From contig JBMOKT010000039.1 in assembly GCA_049323895.1 (NCBI GenBank), forward strand, positions 124,001 through 188,000: a stretch of DNA of 64,000 nucleotides, given 5' to 3'. Positions 59,452 to 64,000 of this stretch are shown here, piece by piece (position 1 is the first letter of the stretch; each line of letters begins with the position of its first letter). The notes beneath the pieces were generated by a model. That model had not been told where the DNA came from and did not search any database. It saw only the letters and a program-made list of their open reading frames with translations. Made by a program: the position numbers and the translations under genes. The DNA comes from JBMOKT01 sp049323895. GTDB taxonomy: Bacteria > Bacillota > Peptococcia > Peptococcales > BICA1-8.

Positions 59452-59495
59452 AAGGATATTTATTAGTACAATTATACTAAGAAATATCCTTTTTT
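59452..59495 (+). terminator. terminator after the deoC-regulator operon
   Basis: AAGGATATTTATTAGTA (59452-59468) pairs with TACTAAGAAATATCCTT (59475-59491, one mismatch), loop CAATTA, then TTTT. Confidence 0.75.
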
Positions 59496-59562
59496 AATAG
59501 AAAAGTTAGTACAAGAATAGTCTAGTGTAAATGCAAACAATATAGTATTATGTACATGTAAC

Positions 59563-59577
59563 TGATAATGATTATCA
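59563..59577 (+). promoter_or_regulatory. Fur box of the feo operon
   Basis: TGATAATGATTATCA is a perfect 7-1-7 Fur operator. It lies 18 nt before the feoA start, downstream of a TATAGT (59541-59546) that could be the -10 box. Ferrous-iron repression of feoAB is expected. Confidence 0.85.
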
Positions 59578-59594
59578 ATAAAGGGGGAAGTATT

Positions 59595-59813
59595 ATGGTT
59601 TTAGCAGATGTTAAAAAAGGTTCAACCTTTAAAATTTTATCAATTCCTAACGAAATAGTCAGGGCGCAGGCTATCCGTTTTGGAATTGCTGAGGGCTCAG
59701 TTGTAACCTGTGATGAATTAATACCTGCCGGTCCTGTAATCTTAAGAAAAAATAAACAGGAAATAGCTGTAGGATATGGTCTGGCAAGGGAAATATTAGT
59801 TGAGGCAGTGTAA
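59595..59813 (+). CDS. feoA: ferrous iron transport protein FeoA
   Basis: Small SH3-like cytoplasmic partner of FeoB, 72 residues from the ATG at 59595 (AGGGGGAAG upstream; an in-frame ATG at 59568 lies in the Fur box). The FeoA pattern ILSIPNEIVRAQAIRFGIAEGS, then GPVILRKNKQEIAVGYGLARE, is clear. feoB follows 100 nt downstream. Confidence 0.9.
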   Translation: MVLADVKKGSTFKILSIPNEIVRAQAIRFGIAEGSVVTCDELIPAGPVILRKNKQEIAVGYGLAREILVEAV

Positions 59814-59827
59814 GTTATGTCCAGTTA

Positions 59828-59880
59828 CAGTGACTGGTGGCTAGTTAGTCAATAGCCAATAGTCAATGGTCGATAGTAAC
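59828..59880. repeat. CTAGTCACCAG-type repeat, inverted and diverged
   Basis: CAGTGACTGGTGGCTAGTTA then TCAATAGCCAATAGTCAATG, and GATAGTAACTATC. It is the reverse-complement form of the repeat that precedes other genes here, and ends 20 nt before the feoB ribosome site. Confidence 0.55.
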
Positions 59881-59913
59881 TATCAAACTTTAAACAGATT
59901 TGGAGGAGAGAAA

Positions 59914-61890
59914 ATGGCCCATTGCCATGGATCTAATATAAAAATTAATCTGCCTGAACATGGACGTAAAATCGTTTTGGCAGGCAACCCCAATGTAGGA
60001 AAATCAGTTTTTTTTAATTCGCTGACTGGCATGTATGTTGATGTCTCCAACTATCCTGGCACGACCCTGGATATTTCTTATGGTCGGTATGGAGAGGATA
60101 TTGTTATTGATACACCAGGTGTTTACGGAATTTCGTCCTTTAATGATGAAGAAAGGATTGCCCGGGATGTAATCCTGGCAGCTGATATAGTAATTAACGT
60201 TGTAGATGCCGTACACTTAGAGCGGGACCTTTTTTTGACCCAGCAAATTATTGATACGGGAGTTCCTGTTTTAGTTGCATTAAATATGGTTGACGATGCA
60301 AAAAAGCAGGGTGTAAAAGTTGATTCCGACTTGTTAAGCCATCTCCTGGGTGTTCCTGTTATTGAAACTATAGCAGTTCGAGGGATTGGTCTAGACAAGG
60401 TTAAGGAGAATATTAACAAAGCAGTTCCAGGTATTATATGCAATCCTGAACTGCAAAAGATGTTAACTAAAATGAACGCCAGGGTAGCCAGCCAGGGGGA
60501 AGCCCTCCTTGTCCTAGAAGGAGACCCCATTATTTCCGAAAGACATGGTTTAAAGGCTGCCAAACATCGGGAAGAAATATATTTAATGCGCAGGGGAAGG
60601 GTTAATGACATAGTAGGACATGTTATTACTGAAGTAAAAGAAGGCACTGATTTTAAAACCAGGCTGGGTCGTTGGATGATAACGCCCATTACCGGCATAC
60701 CAATCCTGCTTGCAATGCTTTATTTTATGTATCAAGCTATCGGTGTTTTTGTGGCTCAAACCATAGTTGGTATCACAGAAGAAACAATTATGGTAGGTAT
60801 GTATGAGCCTTTTATGCAAGGTCTGGTTGGCAGGTTTGTTAATCTGGAAAGCTCAGTGGGCTATATTTTAGCCGGTGAATTTGGTGTCTTGACCATGACC
60901 GTCATTTATGTTTTAGGTTTATTAATGCCTCTGGTGGTAGGGTTTTATTTCTTCCTTTCGGCATTTGAAGATTCCGGCTATTTACCGAGGCTGGCAGCTT
61001 TGACCGATCGGCTGCTCTCCATGGTAGGGCTTAATGGAAGAGCTATTATTCCCATAATTTTAGGCTTTGGCTGTGTAACCTTGGCAACAGTTGTTACTCG
61101 ACTCCTCGGTTCCGTCCGAGAGCGAAGAATTGCAATCTTCTTATTAGCCCTGGCAATACCTTGTTCAGCCCAGCTAGGTGTAATTGCGGGAATGCTGGCA
61201 GGTGTAGGAGGAATGTACATAACCCTCTACGTAGTTGTAATCTTTAGTGTAATGGCAATAGTAGGTACCTTGCTAAACAGGTTATTGCCTGGCAAATCCT
61301 CAGATTTACTAATAGATTTACCGCCTCTAAGGCTCCCCAGGATAGAGAATGTGATGAAAAAGACTTTTACAAAATCATTTGCTTTTCTTAAAGAGGCTAC
61401 TCCCTTGTTCGCTATAGGAGCATTTATAATAAGTATAATGAATCTAACCGGTCTTCTGACAGCCATCCAAAACTTTTTGGCACCCCTTACCGTTGGCTGG
61501 TTAAACCTTCCCAAAGAGGCCGCGACAGCCTTTGTCATGGGAATTGTCCGCCGCGACTTTGGAGCCGCAGGTTTAAGTGATTTAGCTCTGGAGCCCATGG
61601 CTACTATTGTAGCATTAGTTACTATTACTTTATTTGTTCCATGTATTGCAGCCATTTTGGTCTTATTTAAGGAACGCAGCAAGCAGGAAGCTGCTATAAT
61701 GTGGTTTGGATCTTTATTCATCGCCTTTTTGGTAGGCGGTATAGTAAATAAACTAACAGGATTATTTACTAATGATGTTACTGCTATATGGTTTACTATT
61801 TTTGTTCTTTTAGGCTTAGTCGGCGCAACCTCACTTTTAGTAAATTTCAAAAAGAGAATGGAAATTAAACCTTTTTCCCAGGAGGGATAA
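59914..61890 (+). CDS. feoB: ferrous iron transporter FeoB
   Basis: 658 residues from the ATG at 59914 (GGAGGAG upstream; the longer frame from 59866 runs into the repeat). Cytosolic G domain: G1 GNPNVGKS (24-31), G2 region YPGTTLD, G3 DTPG, G4 NMVD, then the GDI helices; membrane part (about 260-650) with two Gate domains and LPPLRLPR linker. The N terminus MAHCHGSNIKI has a small His/Cys cluster. Together with feoA and the Cys-rich gene that follows after 2 nt it forms the Fur-regulated iron operon. Confidence 0.95.
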   Translation: MAHCHGSNIKINLPEHGRKIVLAGNPNVGKSVFFNSLTGMYVDVSNYPGTTLDISYGRYGEDIVIDTPGVYGISSFNDEERIARDVILAADIVINVVDAVHLERDLFLTQQIIDTGVPVLVALNMVDDAKKQGVKVDSDLLSHLLGVPVIETIAVRGIGLDKVKENINKAVPGIICNPELQKMLTKMNARVASQGEALLVLEGDPIISERHGLKAAKHREEIYLMRRGRVNDIVGHVITEVKEGTDFKTRLGRWMITPITGIPILLAMLYFMYQAIGVFVAQTIVGITEETIMVGMYEPFMQGLVGRFVNLESSVGYILAGEFGVLTMTVIYVLGLLMPLVVGFYFFLSAFEDSGYLPRLAALTDRLLSMVGLNGRAIIPIILGFGCVTLATVVTRLLGSVRERRIAIFLLALAIPCSAQLGVIAGMLAGVGGMYITLYVVVIFSVMAIVGTLLNRLLPGKSSDLLIDLPPLRLPRIENVMKKTFTKSFAFLKEATPLFAIGAFIISIMNLTGLLTAIQNFLAPLTVGWLNLPKEAATAFVMGIVRRDFGAAGLSDLALEPMATIVALVTITLFVPCIAAILVLFKERSKQEAAIMWFGSLFIAFLVGGIVNKLTGLFTNDVTAIWFTIFVLLGLVGATSLLVNFKKRMEIKPFSQEG

Positions 61891-61892
61891 CA

Positions 61893-62030
61893 ATGAAATG
61901 CCCTCAATGCGGATATGATGTAGAAAAAGGTGAAGTTAGATGCCCCCGCTGTTTTAAAAGTCTATTAACGCCTGGGGGCTGTAATGGTAGCTGTAGCAAG
62001 TGCAATCTTAAAAAAACTTGTTCAAGCTAA
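61893..62030 (+). CDS. small cysteine-rich zinc-ribbon-like protein
   Basis: 45-residue protein, ATG at 61893 with GGAGGG 6 nt upstream, starting 2 nt after the feoB stop. Eight cysteines: MKCPQCGYD and CPRCF form two CxxC pairs as in a zinc ribbon (Cys3, 6, 17, 20), followed by Gly-rich CNGSCSKCNLKKTC (Cys30, 34, 37, 43). No membrane segment, unlike the usual FeoB-associated Cys-rich membrane protein. It may be a FeoC-like regulator or a metal-binding accessory of Fe2+ uptake; this is inferred from position and cysteines. Confidence 0.8.
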   Translation: MKCPQCGYDVEKGEVRCPRCFKSLLTPGGCNGSCSKCNLKKTCSS

Positions 62031-62398
62031 ATATCGGACATGGAAAAGCACCAAAAAAGAAAGGGGCACACCTTGCTTATCAGGAATGTCCCCTTTCTTT
62101 GAGTGGCTAGTTGTTTGTGGCTAGACCTAGCGAAGCGAAATACTATTCCTATACCCTATATCTTAACCTTAACAATTACTCTTTCACTCTTTCACTTTTC
62201 CACTATTTCACTAATTGGACGAATAAACGAATAGAAGAATAGACGACTACGCGTCTAGCGCAGCGACATACCTATACTTGTAATCATATAATGTGTAATA
62301 TTTATCTTAAGAGAAACCAATAATAATCTTAAATAAGTGAATTATTATCAAGAAATATTTATTCGAGGTAACGCTTGTTTAAGAAAGGTGTTCTACTT
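62031..62398. other. 368-nt gap after the feo operon
   Basis: Terminator (62056-62100), then an inverted CTAGCCACT-type repeat (62101-62128), TAGCGAAGCGAAATAC and TAGCGCAGCGACATAC words (62127-62142 and 62252-62267), CACTCTTTCACTTTTCCAC (about 62182-62200, inverted copy near 56200), and GGACGAATAAACGAATAGAA (62218-62237, as near 27520 and 46340). No gene recognised. Confidence 0.55.
62056..62100 (+). terminator. terminator of the feo operon
   Basis: AAAGAAAGGGG (62056-62066) pairs with CCCCTTTCTTT (62090-62100), with additional pairing inside the loop. Confidence 0.75.
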
Positions 62399-62860
62399 AT
62401 GAGAACTATGGAAACAAAAGATGAATTTATAAAAGGGGTTATCGCTGGCGCAATTGGGTCATTACTCCTATTTTTATTTGTGCAAGCTTTCAATTTGTTA
62501 AGTTTAATTAAATACGACCAGTTTAGATTAGCTGGGGAAGTTGTATTTAACTACCAACCCAATCTTTTTAATAAATTTATTGGTTTCTTCATGACTATTG
62601 CGTTAGGTGCTTTTTGGGGGATTATATTAGCTTTTGTTTTTACTAAATTGTTAAATGGCAATTTCTATATATTAAAAGGCATAGTTTTTGCTTTTTCTAT
62701 TTTTATTTTAAATCTAGGTTTCTTAGACGTAGTTTTTCAATATCCCAAAGATTTGCATGACAGCTCTTTAAATATTTTAGTTTTTTTACTAGGTTATTGT
62801 ATTTATGGTATTACTACCGCAATAATCCTAAAAAGGCTTGGTATTTTTGAAAATGGATAA
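62399..62860 (+). CDS. unknown four-helix membrane protein
   Basis: 153 residues from the ATG at 62399 (AAAGGTG 10 nt upstream; an upstream TTG at 62375 is less likely). Four hydrophobic segments at about 12-32, 58-82, 92-112 and 120-143. No motif that I recognise; the overall layout resembles YqhR-type membrane proteins of Bacilli, which is a weak idea. The base composition is more AT-rich than its neighbours. It is convergent with the gerC-type gene. Confidence 0.7.
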   Translation: MRTMETKDEFIKGVIAGAIGSLLLFLFVQAFNLLSLIKYDQFRLAGEVVFNYQPNLFNKFIGFFMTIALGAFWGIILAFVFTKLLNGNFYILKGIVFAFSIFILNLGFLDVVFQYPKDLHDSSLNILVFLLGYCIYGITTAIILKRLGIFENG

Positions 62861-62872
62861 TTATAATACCTG

Positions 62873-62902
62873 AAATAAAAAACGGCTGCGCCGTTTTTTA
62901 TT
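62873..62902. terminator. bidirectional terminator
   Basis: AAATAAAAAACGGC, loop TGC, GCCGTTTTTTATTT: a symmetric stem between the convergent membrane-protein gene and the gerC-type gene, with T runs in both directions. It overlaps the last codon and stop of the minus-strand gene. Confidence 0.85.
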
Positions 62903-64000
62903 TCGCTATCCCAAAGCGAGATATTTTAACCTGTACTTCAGGCTTAATCTTAACAGTGGGATATACTTCTTTCCAATTAAGGCTGTTATAGAAGTCCGGA
63001 TATCTATTCATTAATTCCATTCCGAACATGAAATAGTCTACACCATAGACATTCTGGGAAGTATTTAAAGCTGCTTCTATTGTCTTTGTTATTATATCTT
63101 TAAAAAGACCCTCCAGTATTTTAATATTACCAGGTTGACTTAGGTCGATGCCTCCGTTTTCCTCTTGCAGTATTATCCCATCAACCTTTAAGGATATTGT
63201 AAAATTTACTTGGTTGTTTGAAATTATTGGGCGTATTTTAACCTTCTTATTGTCTACCTTATATGTAAAAACTCCTCCGTCTAAGCTGCCGATAAATGTA
63301 AATTTTTCTATATCCGGAAAAAGGATATTGGCGTTTACCGTTTCTTCTTTATCTAACCAGCCCACTAACTTCCAGTCTTCAAAAACAACACTTCCATAAC
63401 GGACTAAATTGTTATCGGAAATAAAAAAACTTGCACCTAAACTATGTCCGTTGTTGATCCTAAGTTCACTCAAGAGTTTGGTAAAGGGTTTAAAAAGTCC
63501 GAGTGTAAGTTCCTTACTTATCTCTATCATGCCTATTAGTTCTTCGGCGATATATCTTTCAGTTTTTGGTTTAATTTTTAGAGCATCTTGGGCTGTACCA
63601 TTTTTTATAAAGGCCAGGCGTATTCTTCTGGCAACTTCAGGGTGTTTTTCAAAGTAGCTGCTGATGTCTTTAAAATTGTCGCCCATTTCATCACTCACTA
63701 TAATTACTTGTAGATCTGAAAGGGTAAGCCTTCGGGCCACATTTGCCTGTATTAAATCTAATGCATTTTGCAGGGTTTCGCCCTCTGCTGTAAGAATAAT
63801 ACTTCCTGTTTGTCCGTCGCTAATTCTTGAAGGTGCTTCTTTTAATAGGAAAGGGTGGATAATCTCAGCGGTCACTTTATATTTTAACGGCTTTTTACCC
63901 TGAGCCGGTGTAACACCGGCTGCTTCATCAATACCTATGGCAGATATAAAAAGCCGGTCACTTATATCTTTTGTATCCCAGCATGCCGTAGATAACAGTG
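62898..64000 (-). CDS. Ger(x)C-family spore germination lipoprotein (5' end cut off)
   Basis: The minus-strand frame stays open from the window edge to 62898, so only the first few residues are missing. It begins inside a signal peptide: ...LLSTACWDTKDISDR, a lipobox with Cys, then LFISAIGIDEA, the start pattern of GerAC-type proteins. The GTG at 63875 is therefore not the real start. The C-terminal domain (NVYGVDYFMFGMELMNRYPDFYNSLN split near the end, then WKEVYPTVKIKPEVQVKISR) is typical of Spore_GerAC. These lipoproteins belong to nutrient germinant receptors with GerA/GerB-type partners, expected just outside the window. Confidence 0.93.
   Translation of the reverse strand, partial: LLSTACWDTKDISDRLFISAIGIDEAAGVTPAQGKKPLKYKVTAEIIHPFLLKEAPSRISDGQTGSIILTAEGETLQNALDLIQANVARRLTLSDLQVIIVSDEMGDNFKDISSYFEKHPEVARRIRLAFIKNGTAQDALKIKPKTERYIAEELIGMIEISKELTLGLFKPFTKLLSELRINNGHSLGASFFISDNNLVRYGSVVFEDWKLVGWLDKEETVNANILFPDIEKFTFIGSLDGGVFTYKVDNKKVKIRPIISNNQVNFTISLKVDGIILQEENGGIDLSQPGNIKILEGLFKDIITKTIEAALNTSQNVYGVDYFMFGMELMNRYPDFYNSLNWKEVYPTVKIKPEVQVKISRFGIAK

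Noticed and set aside
60123..61907. Long open frames on the minus strand opposite feoB (and similar ones opposite kdpD, dnaK, era and others)
   Set aside because: They lack ribosome sites and recognisable domains, and lie exactly opposite well-supported genes; they arise from codon bias.
62898..63875. gerC-type gene starting at the GTG at 63875
   Set aside because: The frame continues upstream to the window edge and encodes the expected lipobox and N-terminal family pattern.

Overview
The window is about 64 kb of AT-rich DNA from a spore-forming, Gram-positive anaerobe of the class Clostridia (Firmicutes). The evidence is spoIIP, yqfC, yqfD and a gerC-type gene, a CIRCE-controlled hrcA-grpE-dnaK-dnaJ cluster, strong AGGAGG-type ribosome sites with many TTG/GTG starts, and a gene order (comEA-comEC-holA-rpsT-spoIIP-lepA-hemW-hrcA-grpE-dnaK-dnaJ-prmA-rsmE-mtaB-rpsU-yqeY-floA-yqfC-yqfD-phoH-pgpH-ybeY-dgkA-cdd-era) that matches the well-known Bacillus subtilis yqe/yqf region. 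An archaeal-like group III chaperonin between hrcA and grpE points to the Carboxydothermus / Desulfotomaculum / Peptococcaceae side of the Clostridia. The exact genus cannot be read from the sequence.

Layout. (1) 1-10.5 kb: a potassium island with the 3' part of kdpD, kdpE, two nearly identical ktrB-ktrA pairs, and between them an inverted trkA-trkH pair. (2) 10.5-15.5 kb: a TRAP dicarboxylate-type transporter (dctPQM) followed closely by an ilvD-type dehydratase. (3) 15.5-22.9 kb: comEA, a DUF421 membrane protein, comEC, a D,D-carboxypeptidase and holA; on the other strand a cobalamin-riboswitch-controlled pair that looks like cblT-cblS (alpha-ribazole salvage). (4) 23.2-27.3 kb: rpsT, a small holin-like membrane protein, spoIIP, an unknown exported protein, murJ. 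(5) 27.6-42.2 kb: lepA, hemW, the heat-shock cluster with the group III chaperonin, RNA/protein methyltransferases, mtaB, HIT, rpsU, yqeY. (6) 42.3-56 kb: a coiled-coil protein, nfeD-floA, yqfC-yqfD, phoH, pgpH, ybeY, dgkA, a CNNM/HlyC protein, DUF502, DUF3048, cdd, era. (7) 56.5-64 kb: mgtE with a possible leader peptide, deoC with an atypical response regulator, a Fur-box feoA-feoB operon that ends in a 45-residue cysteine-rich protein, a small membrane protein, and the 3' part of a gerC-type gene.

How the genes work together: ion homeostasis is a recurring theme (K+ by Ktr/Trk, Mg2+ by MgtE, Fe2+ by Feo). PgpH, a cyclic-di-AMP phosphodiesterase, could link to the Ktr systems, whose KtrA subunits belong to a family that binds this nucleotide. 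No tRNA, rRNA, insertion sequence, prophage or CRISPR array was recognised. The intergenic regions, however, carry several families of short dispersed repeats and palindromes (a 30-nt-period GTCAGACGC repeat, CTAGTCACCAG-type repeats next to ribosome sites, a 125-nt palindrome after lepA, GATGCATC elements). These and two hairpins that bury the ribosome sites of spoIIP and yqfC are the least explained parts of the window.
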